A DNA stretch of 58,392 nt from Obelidium mucronatum (Eukaryota > Chytridiomycota > Chytridiomycetes > Chytridiales > Chytriomycetaceae), in assembly GCA_025765595.1 (NCBI GenBank), contig JAIVFH010000169.1:1-58392 (forward strand), given 5' to 3'. The notes beneath the pieces were generated by a model. That model was not told where the DNA came from. It ran no database searches and saw only the letters and a program-made list of their open reading frames with translations. The number at the start of each line of letters is the position of its first letter. Positions within the stretch are counted from its first letter, which is position 1. The position numbers and the translations under genes are program-made. Shown here in pieces: positions 32,260 through 43,323 of this stretch.

Positions 32260-33726
32260 TCAAATCAAAGCATCCAACAACTTAACAAGAAACTCCGGTG
32301 CTGGCAGGTTTGCAGCACCAACTCCACGAAGATATGGTCCAGCCATTAAAGGATCCGTCAGAAGTATCACATACATGGTGACTAGGTTCGCATCAACAGT
32401 CTGTTAGCTCATCTAGAAAAAGGGAATCCATCACTGCAAACTACTCACCTGCCCAGCGCACCCACGGCCAAAGACCGTGCACTCCCCACAACTTTCCAAA
32501 CCCAGTCACTTCTTGAATTCCAAATTCAACCACGCAAAGCAGCCCATGCAAGAAAAAGAAGCAGAAGTTATCCCCCAGCGGCTGTGTTCCCAAGAAAAAG
32601 AGCCATACAAAGTATTCATGGGCTATTCCAGAGACAGTAAACGACGCGATACATCCAATAGCAGTAAATACGTGGTGAATGAATCGCCGTCCGCTTGACG
32701 ACTTGTGTTTATCTTTCACAGTACTGGGGAGAAATCGGGATTCCAAAAACGTGATGGTTGGTGAAAACACCATGTGATGCAAATAGCTTTTGACGGGAAT
32801 ATTCCATCGACGCCCCCACTAAAACGAATCGACATTTCAATTTCATGGTAAATTCGCTGCGGAGTAGTACTCACAAACTCTCGAAGGGATGTTGACCGAT
32901 GCGGAGCGTTGAAGAGCGGGATAAATGGCGCATCAAAAATTGCGAAAACCAGAGAGGCGATGGGTGTATGCACTGTTTTCATAATCAGTTACATATTGTT
33001 ATGCACTTCGAAAAAAAATAGCACCCAAATCCATGATACAGAGCCCAGCCACACCCGACACAAAATAATTCCTGAGTCCATTGAAATCACTAACGCTTAG
33101 AATTCCAACATGTGCAGTAAACGGGTACTTTCTGAAATAGGCTACACAGGTGCAGTAAATGACAAACACAACGCACTGACGCGCCAACAACTTCATATAA
33201 TACGCAAGAGTGCGATCTTGAGGGTGTACTTTCGCTATACCAGCCATTTGCCACGCATCATGCCTGTCTTGAGCTTTTTTCTGCTTTCTAAGGGGCCGGT
33301 TGTCTGCTGTAACATAGAACTCAATGTACTCGGCGAAACTCCAATTAGATGCGAGAATCGATCTTCAGAAGCGTTTGGATGTTGAGGTTAAAGTTGGGAA
33401 TTGAACAATCAAGTGACGGTTTGTTCACCTTGACAGCACTCTCAACTCCAAAATTCGAAGGATCGAAAACACGAGCATCTCCAGTTTAATAAAGAGATCA
33501 ACTTGCGGATGAGGAAAAGGGAAGAGAACAGATGCAATGACATGTGGGATGGCAGTGAACAAGATCTGTTGTGTCAGGTTCACTGGTTCCTTCTGCCTCA
33601 TGAGAGCATAGTGCACAATTGGTAGCACTGAAGACACGGATATCTAATCAACAACATATTAATGAATTATTTCATGTCAATGCGAAATCCCCTTACACCA
33701 GCTAAGAGCTCGAGCACGAAAAACAT
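32260..33726 (-). CDS. Wax-synthase-like membrane-bound O-acyltransferase
   Basis: Polytopic ER enzyme expected to transfer an acyl group to an alcohol or other hydroxyl acceptor. Start ATG 33726 opens a short exon, then intron GTAAGG...GATTAG to SVLPIVHYALMRQKEPVN. Hydrophobic exons follow (YFVSGVAGLCIMDLGAIFF; PIASLVFAIFDAPFIPLF). The family motif SLREF joins across an intron to WGRRWNIPVKSYLHHMVF (about 32760-32820). The putative catalytic His is in VSGIAHEYFVWLFFLG (about 32590-32640). A final exon ends at LLTDPLMAGPYLRGVGAAN and stop 32260. A second, plus-strand relative lies at 38396. The natural substrate cannot be told from sequence. Confidence 0.82.
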
Positions 33727-33888
33727 TTCTGGTTAAATCCAGAAACGTATTACGAAGGCCTTGGTTCCCTTGGCAGAGACAGCCACAACAAGAACATTGA
33801 AATTAAGTGCTCTCCCAAACACTCTTTTTTTTGATTGATTGTTGACTCTGAAAAACTGGTTCGGCTCCCTTCACTTTTTCCAAACAAA

Positions 33889-36093
33889 ATGAGGATTGAA
33901 CCAACAAAGGAAACGGAGGAGTTGCTCAAGCAGCAGATTGATCGCGAACAAGCATTGCATGTTGCGCAAAGCTCTGGATCGACTACTAGGCGGTCATGCA
34001 TCAAATGGTCTGTCTTCGTAGGAGTCTGTGTGATGATTGCTGTTGTTGCAAGCCAAACCATCCCAAAGTTGTCTCCACTCTCCACTGGAACCCAATCTGC
34101 CTCAACAGCATCTGCGATTGCTGCCCCAACGTACTCCTGTAAATTCACTCCCACGAAGCCTCCTTTGGATGGATCTCTTTCTGGGGTTTGGTTGAATGCC
34201 GAACAAACTTCTTCCTTCATCGACATTACTGGTACTGGGCCCACTCCGCGATACACTACAAATGCCATGATGCTCTGGGATAATGAATACCTGTACATTG
34301 GAGCCCGTATCCAAGACCCAGATGTCTGGTCAAACATGCAAGGCAGAAACACCCCGCTCTACCAGGAAAACAACTTTGAATTCTTTATGGATCCGGAAAG
34401 CGATGGGCTCAATTACTACGAACTCGAAATCAATGCATTGGGAACAACATGGCAATTGAGTTTGGATAAGCCATACAACCAAGGGGGATACGCCACAAAC
34501 CCAAACGAAATTAGCGGGTTAATCAGTAATGTTCGCGTCCAGGGAACAGTGAATCGCGCATGGGATGTGGATCAAGGATGGACTGTTGAAATTGCTATTC
34601 CTTGGAGCGGAGTCTCTCGATTCTCCAGCAAACAAGGTGCTCCCAACAACGGAAACTCTATGCGGGTCCAATTCGCCAGAAGTCAGTGGGGATTCAATGT
34701 CGATGGAAACGGCAACTACGCAAAAACGAGCCAGAGTGATACCTGGGTTTGGGCGGGTATGAACGGACAAAGCACCATTCATGACCCATCTTCGTGGGGT
34801 ACTGTTTATTTTGTTGGCGGACCCACTATCGACCCCCCTTCCATTCCGGCTGGGTTTAATTACGTTGGCTGTTATAACGACGACAACAACAATCGTTTGG
34901 TCGCCAACCGTCTCTACACTTGGTATGAAATGACTGTTGAGGAATGTGGGCGTTTGGCTGTTGCAGCTGGATATACTATTTTTGGTCTGCAGTACAGATA
35001 CGAGTGTTGGGGCGCCAACGTCCTGTCATATGCTCCAACGTTCGGGGATCGTTGTAACATGGTTTGTCAAGGAAACCCTCTCCAAATGTGTGGTGGAGCT
35101 GGCGGTCTGTCAATCTATTCGAACCAAAACCCAGTTCCAGTGGCCCAATCAGCCAAACCGTCTTTGCCACCAGGATACAAATACGTGGGATGTTATCAAG
35201 ACGATAACAATAACCGTCTTGTGGTGAATCGTTTGACCACGTGGCTGGAAATGACTGTGGAACAGTGTGGGCAGGCGGCCGTCGCTGCTGGATACTCCAT
35301 CTTTGGGCTTCAATATGAATATGAATGCTGGGGAGCAAACATGCTGTCACATGCGCCAAGCAACAGCGATCAATGCAACATGCCGTGTCTCGGTAACCGT
35401 GGCCAAACTTGTGGTGGCAGTGGTGCGTTGTCGATTTACTCCAATTTGAACGAACTTCCTGTCAAGCAAGCAGAAGCACCTTCATTGCCATCCGGTTTCA
35501 AGTACGCCGATTGTTATCAAGATGACAACAATAACCGTCTTCTCTCCAACCGCCTCTACTCTCAATCTGGAATGACTGTCGGCATTTGTGGACAGCTCGC
35601 CGTTGCTGCTGGATACAGCGTCTTTGGTGTGGAATACGGGTCTGAATGTTGGGCTTCCAACTCTTTGTCTTATGCGCCCACCTCCAGTAACCAATGTAAC
35701 ATGCGTTGCCAAGGAAACTACAATGAAATCTGTGGTGGCAGTGGAGCAGCTTTAGTATACTCAACTCAAATTCCAGTTCCTTTCAACGCGCCACAAGTTC
35801 CGTCTGCTCCTAACGGATACCGTTACGTTGACTGTTACCAAGACAACAACGGAAACCGACTTCTTCGACACAGACTTACTCCAAAGTGGCGCATGTCGCT
35901 TGAATTGTGTGCGAGTTTGGCAGATCTTGGTGGATACACAGTCTTTGGAGTGGAGTATTCGTCAGAGTGTTGGGCAGACTATGGGTTCAGTTATAGCCCG
36001 TCAGTGAGTGGAAGATGCAACATGCCGTGTGATGGCAAAAACGACCAAGTTTGTGGTGGAAGCGGCGCGTTGTCTGTTTTTGCAAAGAACTGA
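33889..36093 (+). CDS. Type II membrane protein with CBM9-like domain and four WSC domains
   Basis: Single exon. ATG 33889 is preferred over a TTG further upstream. A short cytosolic N-terminus precedes one transmembrane helix (WSVFVGVCVMIAVVASQTI, residues about 42-60). The exterior begins with a family-9-like carbohydrate-binding domain: PPLDGSLSGVWLNAEQTSSF, LWDNEYLYIGARIQDPDVW, NNFEFFMDPESDGLNYYELE, GWTVEIAIPW. Four WSC domains of about 95 residues follow, each with YVGCY/YADCY-DDNNNRL, an ECW motif, QCNM-C and CGGSGALSIYS. WSC domains bind polysaccharide and act in fungal wall sensing. The tandem gene at 36134 shares the helix and CBM9-like domain but lacks WSC repeats. Probable cell-wall or substrate attachment role. 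Confidence 0.85.
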   Translation: MRIEPTKETEELLKQQIDREQALHVAQSSGSTTRRSCIKWSVFVGVCVMIAVVASQTIPKLSPLSTGTQSASTASAIAAPTYSCKFTPTKPPLDGSLSGVWLNAEQTSSFIDITGTGPTPRYTTNAMMLWDNEYLYIGARIQDPDVWSNMQGRNTPLYQENNFEFFMDPESDGLNYYELEINALGTTWQLSLDKPYNQGGYATNPNEISGLISNVRVQGTVNRAWDVDQGWTVEIAIPWSGVSRFSSKQGAPNNGNSMRVQFARSQWGFNVDGNGNYAKTSQSDTWVWAGMNGQSTIHDPSSWGTVYFVGGPTIDPPSIPAGFNYVGCYNDDNNNRLVANRLYTWYEMTVEECGRLAVAAGYTIFGLQYRYECWGANVLSYAPTFGDRCNMVCQGNPLQMCGGAGGLSIYSNQNPVPVAQSAKPSLPPGYKYVGCYQDDNNNRLVVNRLTTWLEMTVEQCGQAAVAAGYSIFGLQYEYECWGANMLSHAPSNSDQCNMPCLGNRGQTCGGSGALSIYSNLNELPVKQAEAPSLPSGFKYADCYQDDNNNRLLSNRLYSQSGMTVGICGQLAVAAGYSVFGVEYGSECWASNSLSYAPTSSNQCNMRCQGNYNEICGGSGAALVYSTQIPVPFNAPQVPSAPNGYRYVDCYQDNNGNRLLRHRLTPKWRMSLELCASLADLGGYTVFGVEYSSECWADYGFSYSPSVSGRCNMPCDGKNDQVCGGSGALSVFAKN

Positions 36094-36133
36094 TGAATTA
36101 AAAACCTTTTCTTGTTGATGATTTCTTCCAATT

Positions 36134-37213
36134 ATGGATATTGATACCAAACCGTCCAAGATATTGGAAGAAGAGCCCCCTCCAACTGCGCTCCAGACTT
36201 TAAAGCAATCGCTTATCAAATTGTCTGTGTTTGTTGGAGTCTGTGTGGCGGTTGCTGTAGTTGCCAGCCAGACCATTCCAAAGTTGTCTCTCACGACCGA
36301 AACTCAATCCGCCTCGAAAGCCTCTGCGATTTCGTCGCCAATTTATTCCTGTCAATTCACTTCTGCGAAGCCTCCTTTGGATGGATCTCTTTCTGGACCT
36401 TGGTTGAACGCTACCCAAACGGCCTCCTTCATTGACATAACCGGCGATGGACCCACTCCTCGATACACCACAACTGCAATGATGCTGTGGGATAATGAAT
36501 ATTTGTATATTGGAGCCCGTATCCAAGACCCCGATGTCTGGTCAAACATGCAAGGCAGAAACACCCCGCTCTACCAAGAAAACAACTTTGAATTCTTTAT
36601 GGATCCGGAAAGCGATGGACTCAATTACTACGAACTCGAAATCAATTCGTTGGGAACAACATGGCAATTGAGTTTGGATAAGCCGTATAGTCAAGGAGGA
36701 GTTGCCACGAATCCAAGTGAAATAAATGGATTAATTAGCAAAGTTGGAATCCAAGGAACCCTAAACAAATCCGGAGACGTGGATCAAGGATGGACTGTTG
36801 AAATTGCTGTTCCTTGGAGCGGCATATCCCAATTCTCTGGTAAACAAGGCCCTCCAAATCACGGAAACTCCATGAGGGTTCAATTCGCGAGAAGTCAGTG
36901 GGGATTCAATGTCGATGGAAAGGGTACCTATTCGAAAACGGGAAACAGTAGTTCTTGGGTTTGGGCAGGAATGAATGGGCAAAATACTGTCCACGATCCG
37001 TCCTTGTGGGGAACTGCTGTTTTTGAACGCAATTCCGCAGTGACTGCTATTCCGTCCACGTCAGTAACTGTAACTGGTGGAGCTGGGAATGTCACAACCA
37101 ATGTGGCAACTGTGTTGCCAGTAACCAGCGCCAAGTCAACGACACCTCGTACTATGATATTTAATCCCATATTACTACTACTGATCTTGTCTGCGATTCA
37201 ATTTATTTTGTAA
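36134..37213 (+). CDS. CBM9-like membrane protein, tandem paralogue without WSC domains
   Basis: 359 aa single exon starting 40 bases after the stop of its paralogue. The N-terminal helix (LSVFVGVCVAVAVVASQTI) and the CBM9-like domain are highly similar to the upstream gene, with long stretches identical at the DNA level (for example around 36515-36680 versus 34300-34465). After the domain (WGTAVFE) the sequence switches to a Thr/Val-rich stalk and a second hydrophobic tail (MIFNPILLLLILSAIQFIL) at the extreme C-terminus, suggesting GPI attachment or a second anchor. This is a local duplication in which one copy lost or never gained WSC modules. Confidence 0.85.
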   Translation: MDIDTKPSKILEEEPPPTALQTLKQSLIKLSVFVGVCVAVAVVASQTIPKLSLTTETQSASKASAISSPIYSCQFTSAKPPLDGSLSGPWLNATQTASFIDITGDGPTPRYTTTAMMLWDNEYLYIGARIQDPDVWSNMQGRNTPLYQENNFEFFMDPESDGLNYYELEINSLGTTWQLSLDKPYSQGGVATNPSEINGLISKVGIQGTLNKSGDVDQGWTVEIAVPWSGISQFSGKQGPPNHGNSMRVQFARSQWGFNVDGKGTYSKTGNSSSWVWAGMNGQNTVHDPSLWGTAVFERNSAVTAIPSTSVTVTGGAGNVTTNVATVLPVTSAKSTTPRTMIFNPILLLLILSAIQFIL

Positions 37214-37234
37214 ATACACGCCTCATATCCTCGT

Positions 37235-38259
37235 TTATTCATGTGTGCCACTTGATAAGTATTCTTCAGCCTCAATGTAGCTTTGCAAGCCCCCAATATC
37301 CAACCTTCCAGTAACTCCAACAGCGTACACGGGATAATTTGCAACTAACCAAGCAATTAGCTTTCCCGCAGCGTCTCTGGCCTCCAAACCTTCCCCACGT
37401 GCGACACTATCCTTCACAAACTGATGAACCAGCGGTAAAGCCGGGGAAGAAAGGTAATAAAAGCAAGGACAAGCAAGACGCGATGAAGTCTCACTTGGGT
37501 GTGGCTTTTCAATCAATGACAGGACGCGGTTTGCATTTCCTACGCTGTCAGTAGCATCCGTGGCCAAAATCCCGGTCTTCAGTGTATCCATATCATTAGC
37601 TACCAAGTAGCTTGCGACGAAACAAGGGGGGCGCGCCGTGGCCGAGTTCAACGCTGCTTTTGTGAGGAATTCCTTCAAACTAAAGTCCTTCAGAAAGAGC
37701 GTGTCTCCAGCCACAACGAGAACGGCGGAATATTTCTCTGCATTTTCCAGAGAGAAATGGGAAATCGCGAGACTGAGGTCAGTGGTTGCTCCTTACAATT
37801 ATATTTGACGTTGTTGAATTTTGTATGTCAAGATATTGATTCCTTTTCTCACCTAAGCGAGATTCATTTGTAAGAGTTCCATCATTGAAGATTCTGTCTT
37901 GTGGGAATACGGAGTCTTTAGCCCAAGTCAGGAACTGCGAGTGGTTGCTGGCATTGCAGATTATGAAAGCCTCCGTTGGGATACTGTCTTCGATCCTAAG
38001 GTTTTCCGAATGAGCCATGCTAGTTGCATTACCGCCCAGACACTCACTCCTTGAGTAATTCTAGCCAGTGGCCAATTAATGGTTTCCCCGCCAGCGGCAG
38101 CAGTGCCTTTGAGACACCTTTCTGTGCTTCGAAGCGACCTGAAGAGTCTGCTAGAATGTCTTTCTGAAGCCGCGTGCCGTATCCTGCCGCCAGAATCTAA
38201 CTGCAATGAGTCGGATGTTGATATGATGATTTGTTTACCAGAACAGCGATTTTGGACAT
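37235..38259 (-). CDS. Sugar-1-phosphate nucleotidyltransferase family protein
   Basis: Start ATG 38259, then an intron GTAAAC...GTTAG into ILAAGYGTRLQKDI, the glycine-rich nucleotide-binding signature of NDP-sugar pyrophosphorylases, followed by KALLPLAGKPLIGHWLELL. Further exons give FIICNASNHSQFLTWAKDS and VVAGDTLFLKDFSLKEFL (the metal-binding Asp region). FYYLSSPALPLVHQFVKDS and VTGRLDIGGLQSYIEAEEYL near the end are typical of the fold. Introns lie at about 38050-38005 and 37850-37795. The enzyme would activate a sugar phosphate with NTP; the particular sugar is not evident. It is convergent with the CBM9-like gene, with 20 bases between stops. Confidence 0.8.
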
Positions 38260-38395
38260 GGAATGACAATGGAATAATAAATATTCAAACAATACACGAA
38301 TAGCAACGAATAGCTATGTTGGACACAAAATGCATCTTGATCGCGTGTTGATGCGGAAGATGCAGAATTGGTTTGGCTAAAAAGGATTTGGAGAA

Positions 38396-39843
38396 ATGGC
38401 CTTGGCGATAGTCCATCCGTTAGTCGCCCTCGTACGTGTAGCCGATGCACGTTATGACATTTCCTTTCTAAACTCGAAAACAGGCAATCCCTCTCGTTCT
38501 TTCTCCTTCAATCCACTTCCACTTGCTCCGAAATCAGAATCAATCCAATGCCGTAGTAGCGGTTGTAGGAGCAGTCCTCCTTGGCCTCACACCGATATTG
38601 TTTCCGTGTAATTACTTAGAGATTGATTACAGCGTGAAGGGTGCATCCTTCTTTTTCGTAGTGAGGATCCTTGATATGGCGACTTTTCCAAGGTTAAACC
38701 ACATTCCACTCTATCTGAAGTAAATGCTTTAACGAATGCGATATTAGATCCATGAATTCAAAGTGGAAGCTTGCGGATTATGGAGAGTTCCTTGCCACTT
38801 CGAGCAATAAGCCAGTCCGTGCAATGGAGGAAAGGAAGGGCAAGCAAGCATCCAAAGACTATGGAGCCGCACGAAAAGAAAGAAAATGGATCCCTCTAAT
38901 CGTACAAGCTAAAGATCGAAACTTTAAATGGTTTGTGTCGATGGGGCTGAGTCTCGTTGGGCACTGGTTATGCTACACGTTCACATTGGCGTATTTCCAA
39001 ACGTATGGGTGCAGTTCGGAGTCGTGGCTACTGAACATATTTGATATCCGGGAATTAATGGATCATGTCATGTTTGCAATTATGTTTTACTGTGATTTTC
39101 AGATAGGTATGTTTTCTTTCCCAGGTCCCCATAATTATATATGGTGCTTATGGTTGGTGTTCCAGCATATGTTTTCGGTACTTTAGGGCTAGTACTGTTT
39201 CTCGGCGCGCCATATACCCCACTCTTTGATAAACCATATTTGGCGACGTCATTGCGTGACTTTGTAAGCCAACTTAAATTGCTATTTCTTTTATTTGAGA
39301 GTCTGAGACGAAGGCATTTATACAGTGGTCGCATCGATGGAACTACCCTATCAAATTGACATTCCATCGAATCGTGTTTACTCCAATTCTCCATGTGATG
39401 GATCTATACAACGCGAGTTCGAAAACCAAGTCCTCGAAACGCCATTCAGAGCTCCAACTCGCGATAGCAACCTTCGCGTCTTTTTTGTTTTCTGCCTTGT
39501 TTCATGAGTATACTGCAGTGTTATTGTTTTCAGGCGAGCCTTTGGGAGTCAATTCTGTATTTTTTATTATGCATGGGATCTTATGCATCTTGCAAGTGTC
39601 GATCCAGCGTATTACTGGCTTTGGTATCAGTTGGGGAGTCGGTCCTGGGTGGTCGGTTCTCGGTTGGATTGGTGAGTTGGTATTTTCCTGTCGGTGTTTC
39701 GCTTATGGTTTGTCTTCTCAGCGACTATGATGACACTGCTGATAACTTGTCCTCTATTCCTTGGTCAATACGCGAGAAGTGCCGTCATGGTGCAGTGCCC
39801 AGTATCACCACAAGTTCTTGCGTTCTTCAAGACAATTGTTTGA
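38396..39843 (+). CDS. Second wax-synthase-like O-acyltransferase
   Basis: Plus-strand relative of the 32260-33726 gene. Starts at ATG 38396. Introns break hydrophobic exons (VVAVVGAVLLGLTPILFPC; FVVRILDMATFPRLNHIPLY) and a charged exon (38752-39110). FGTLGLVLFLGAPYTPLF and ATSLRDF then meet a WSHRWNYPIKL-type segment near 39330-39365, with HRIVFTPILHVMDLYN and the putative catalytic His in FLFSALFHEYTAVLLFSGEP (about 39480-39540). A GTGAGT...CTCAG intron leads to LLITCPLFLGQYARSAVMV and the stop at 39841-39843. The motifs are intact, so it may be functional. Downstream fragments show that this family has been duplicating locally. Confidence 0.72.
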
Positions 39844-39962
39844 AAGGAGACTCACTCGAGTCTGTGCGTGCTTGTTCAGGCCGTCAATTAAAAAAAATAA
39901 AAATACTGTACAATATGCTTCCGCCTTTACAATAACTGCCATTCAAATTAGTTTATACATCC

Positions 39963-40510
39963 CTTAGCTGCTCTGGTACGGATATGCCATGCTCTTTATT
40001 CAATTTCGTTAACTAGTTAAGTTGCAAACCATCCCGCTGCGGATTATGGAGCAAGCATCCAAAGACTACAGAGTTGAACGAAAAGGAAGGAAAAGAATCC
40101 TTAGGATCGTACATGCTAAAGATTGAGACATGAAATGGTTTGTGCCGGGAAACATGAAATGGTTAGTGTCGATGGGGCTGAGTTTAGCTGAACTCAAAAA
40201 GATTGAAGAAATGGCCTTGGCGACTGTCCACCCATTGGCTGCTCTGGTACGGATAGCCCATGCCCGTTATTCAGAGTTTTTAACTAGCCGAGTTGCAACT
40301 TTTTGTAGGCAATCCCGCTTGCTCTTTGTCCTTTTATCCACTTTAACCTGCTCAGAAATCAGACCTTTTCCAATATCTTCGTAGCTAGTGTTGGAGCCAT
40401 CCTCCTTGGCATAACACCGATACTGTTTCCGTGTCCTTATTCAGAGGTTAGCGACAGTATTAAGGGTGTATCCTTCTTTTTCGTTGTAAGGATCTTGGAG
40501 CGCTGACTAT
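39963..40510 (+). pseudogene. Scrambled fragments of a third wax-synthase-like gene
   Basis: Pieces resemble the 38396 gene but out of order. 40040-40180 resembles the charged exon at about 38775-38945. 40205-40290 resembles the start exon (EMALATVHPLAALVRIAHA), and 40390-40505 resembles the third exon. The short block GCTGCTCTGGTACGGATA with about 80 following bases occurs twice (39968 and 40237). Stops interrupt every frame. It appears to be the wreck of a tandem duplicate. Confidence 0.65.
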
Positions 40511-40637
40511 AGTTTTTTTTGGCACGAGGAGCAAGCATTCATTAGAACCAATTATACTGCAAATATTTATCTGTATTTATTTCATTTCGCAGTGAGAGCG
40601 GTTTTTGCCAAGGCGAAAAAAAAAAAAGAAAAAAAAA

Positions 40638-40670
<33 letters not shown>

Positions 40671-40803
40671 AACGACCAACATTCTCTCAATGGGTTTGTC
40701 ACTCCACCAACGTCTTGCACTACAGCCAACACATTAAACCAACAAACAAAACAAAACCAACAAAACAAAGCAAACAGAAAAACAAAAGTGGTCTTTCCCG
40801 AAC
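40511..40803 (+). other. Intergenic with interrupted poly(A) tract
   Basis: No gene seen. An A-rich run broken by occasional G spans about 40616-40670, followed by A/C-rich sequence with AACAAAACAAA-type repeats to about 40790. Confidence 0.6.
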
Positions 40804-40880
40804 ATGTTCAAGACCAAAAGCAGGGACAAACGCAAGGACAAGAGTCCTCTGCCTAACGAGTCGCCAACGCCGCCGCTCTC
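40804..40880 (+). CDS. Possible 5' exon of a host gene split by the hAT element
   Basis: ATG 40804 opens a Lys/Arg-rich frame (MFKTKSRDKRKDKSPLPNES) that runs into the left end of the hAT transposon. The sequence just beyond the element's right end (from 47176) continues in a compatible Pro/Ser-rich frame, so both may have been one exon. No family recognised. Confidence 0.35.
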
Positions 40881-41080
40881 GTAAGGTGCAAACGGGTCGG
40901 GTTCGGGTCGGGTTTGGACCTGAACACGAGTATCCGGGGTCGGGGCTCGGGTTTGCCCCGAAACCCTGCGGGTGTTATAGATGTTCGGGTTTGGCCCGAA
41001 ACCCGCAGGGTTTCTCCCACAGGTGTTATAGATGTTTGGGTTTACCCTGAAACCTGGCACTCGCTTGAAGTCCAATTTGA
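40881..41080 (+). repeat. Left terminal/subterminal inverted repeat of hAT element
   Basis: Begins GTAAGGTGCA, followed by repeated CGGGT(C/T)CGGG and CCCGAAACCC motifs able to fold on themselves, plus two copies of GGTGTTATAGATGTT. Mirrors 47050-47175. Confidence 0.7.
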
Positions 41081-41163
41081 AAAAAATTGTTCTACGTAAA
41101 ACTGCAAGCATAACATAAATAAAATGTTCATTCAACAATATCACATTAAATAATCAAATATAA

Positions 41164-43323
41164 CTAACTCTCACAACATTGTACAACTAAAAAAAAAAAC
41201 GAAAATTCCCTCTTTCCCTTCCCATCACAATTAAAAACAACTTTCGGAAACCACGACTTCAAACACTGACCCATCTCAATAGTACAGCCTCTCAACCTTG
41301 TACGCAGCCTTGTACACATCCTTCCGCTGATTGAAAACATACGTTCCACATCAACGCTGGAGCATGGAGAAGCAAAGAAATCCCGAACCATGCACTGCAG
41401 TACTGGTGAATCCGTCTGTTGCTTCCAGAACTTCAACGGACACCAATCCTTCTTTGTGTTCTCAGAGGTGGCCGGCAGGGTTGCGTTAAAGTATCTGTCC
41501 AGTTCGGTTTGTGCAGATCTGGCTTGAGTGGCTGTACGAATCCAGGCACTGAAGAGCAGGTCCGCATCAGCTTCTTGAGTTTCATTGCCACCAGTTGATG
41601 TTGGATCAGCATTTCCGGACTGAGATTGGTATCCAGCAAGGATACATTTGCAGCGTTCTTCAACAAAATCCTTTCACACATAAGGATGATTGTCAAAGTA
41701 CACAAGTCTATGTCAAGGATCTAACACTGAATAACAAACCAGGTTTAGATATCACACGATACAAAAATAAAAAACACCTGTTGCAACAATATAACCATCA
41801 CATTTGCAGATGGCATCAGAATATTTCTCCAACTTGGCAAGTGCGCATTGTGCTCCGTTTCTCAGCCACATTGGATTCACGTCATCTATAATACCCTTCA
41901 TTTGATTACAAAGTGAAGTAAATTGAGGAATCACCAAATGAGCAGTAGGTGTATCTCCCGCAGACAGTTGCTTTGTTGCATCATAGAAAGGTTGAAGAAA
42001 GACTTTCAATGCTTTGAAGTGGTGAAGGTCACTGTCTCCGAAAGCCATTGATGAATCACCACGAAAAGCAGAACAATACTTAGCATATTGTTGTGGCTGA
42101 ACTTGCAACATGACAGCGTTCAGTGGACGCCAGAGATGGATTAGAGGGTCGATCATCTCATGCACTGAATTCCAACGGGTCTTCACGGCTTGGATGAGGA
42201 GTCGGAAACTGACATTCATGGCAACACACTGCTTCTCAAGCTTATCACGCAAAGCTGGGCTGTTTGCAAGCATGCGAGCGACGGCTTGAGCCTGGAGAAA
42301 CAGCATTAGACAACAAAGATTGAATGAAACAATACCTCACCTTCTTTATCAATTTGCGGATATCATCGGGAACAGCAGTACTAGTGATGGATGTGAGTGA
42401 TGCATCACTTTCAGTGGAATGATTCATGGAAAGAGTTTCAGCCAATGTTCGCATGATGGAGATGACTGCCGGGTCCACCTGTGTTTGAATTTATAGTTAA
42501 TTTAAAAAAGTGAAAAAGCGAAAGGCAAAAAAAAAAACCACTCAACATTTCTGGCCAATTCATTCACTGGATTTGCAGCATTGGCATCAGCTGGTTCCAA
42601 AAATAAAAATTTCATGTCAAAGGCGATTACCAATGACACCAGGAACCAGATGAGAGCGCTCGAGCTGAGATCTCCAGAGATCAATTATCTGATGCAGGAA
42701 AGACACCAGTGTATCATTTGAAGACGCATTGTCCAATGTGACAGACTGAAGTTTTGAGAGCAATCCCAAGTCCATCAGTTTGAGAACCAGAGCCACGCAG
42801 ACGTTGAAGCCACTAATTAATTGTATTGTATTATTGTAAGATCCTATAATACAAATAAATAAAGGTGAACCTGTGCGATTCAGTCAAAGGAACAAAGCCG
42901 ACAGTCGTTGATTGGAATTCAAAGTTTGAGTCAACCCAAGAAGCACGAAGCCCGAGGAATGCCAGTTTCATGAAAGCCGTCCATATATCTCCTGCAATGG
43001 CAACCTTTGACGAGAGAGATGCAAAATGAACCTTTTTTTTTTAAAAAAAAAAAGAGAAGAAATTTTTGGAGTCTCGAAAAAAATAAAAAAATAAAAAAAA
43101 AAAAACCAAACCCAAAGAGCAGCGAGGCATTCCAAGTACGTTCCTTTAAAAACATTGTTGTTCGATATGTGGTTGCAGATTCAAGTAACCGGGGAGCTAT
43201 TGGGCAAAAGAACGTGGCCCATTGAAGCACTGTAGGAGATTCGACAAACCTGAAGGGGTAGATGTTGCACAAGATGGCACGAAGTGTCATGTACATCTCA
43301 GAAAAGTACCCAGCAATTCCCAT
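41164..43323 (-). pseudogene. hAT transposase catalytic and dimerisation region
   Basis: Minus-strand exons in order: FRFVESPTVLQWATFFCP (about 43250-43190); AGDIWTAFMKLAFLGLRASW with the first catalytic-type Asp (about 42990-42940); SVTLDNASSNDTLVSFLHQI (about 42740-42690, the hAT D-N-A-S/N-N-D block); AVKTRWNSVHEMIDPLIHLW (about 42195-42130). The C-terminal dimerisation signature is SVDVERMFSISGRMCTRLRT (about 41360-41300). The domain order is that of BED-type hAT transposases. Introns of about 50-70 bases can join most pieces, but some junctions need frame changes and the N-terminal BED exon lies 2.6 kb away, so I call it a pseudogene. Confidence 0.75.

Noticed and set aside
40616..40670. 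Poly(A) tail of a LINE or processed pseudogene
   Set aside because: No reverse transcriptase or spliced host gene sequence precedes it; the run is interrupted by G residues and sits beside low-complexity A/C DNA.
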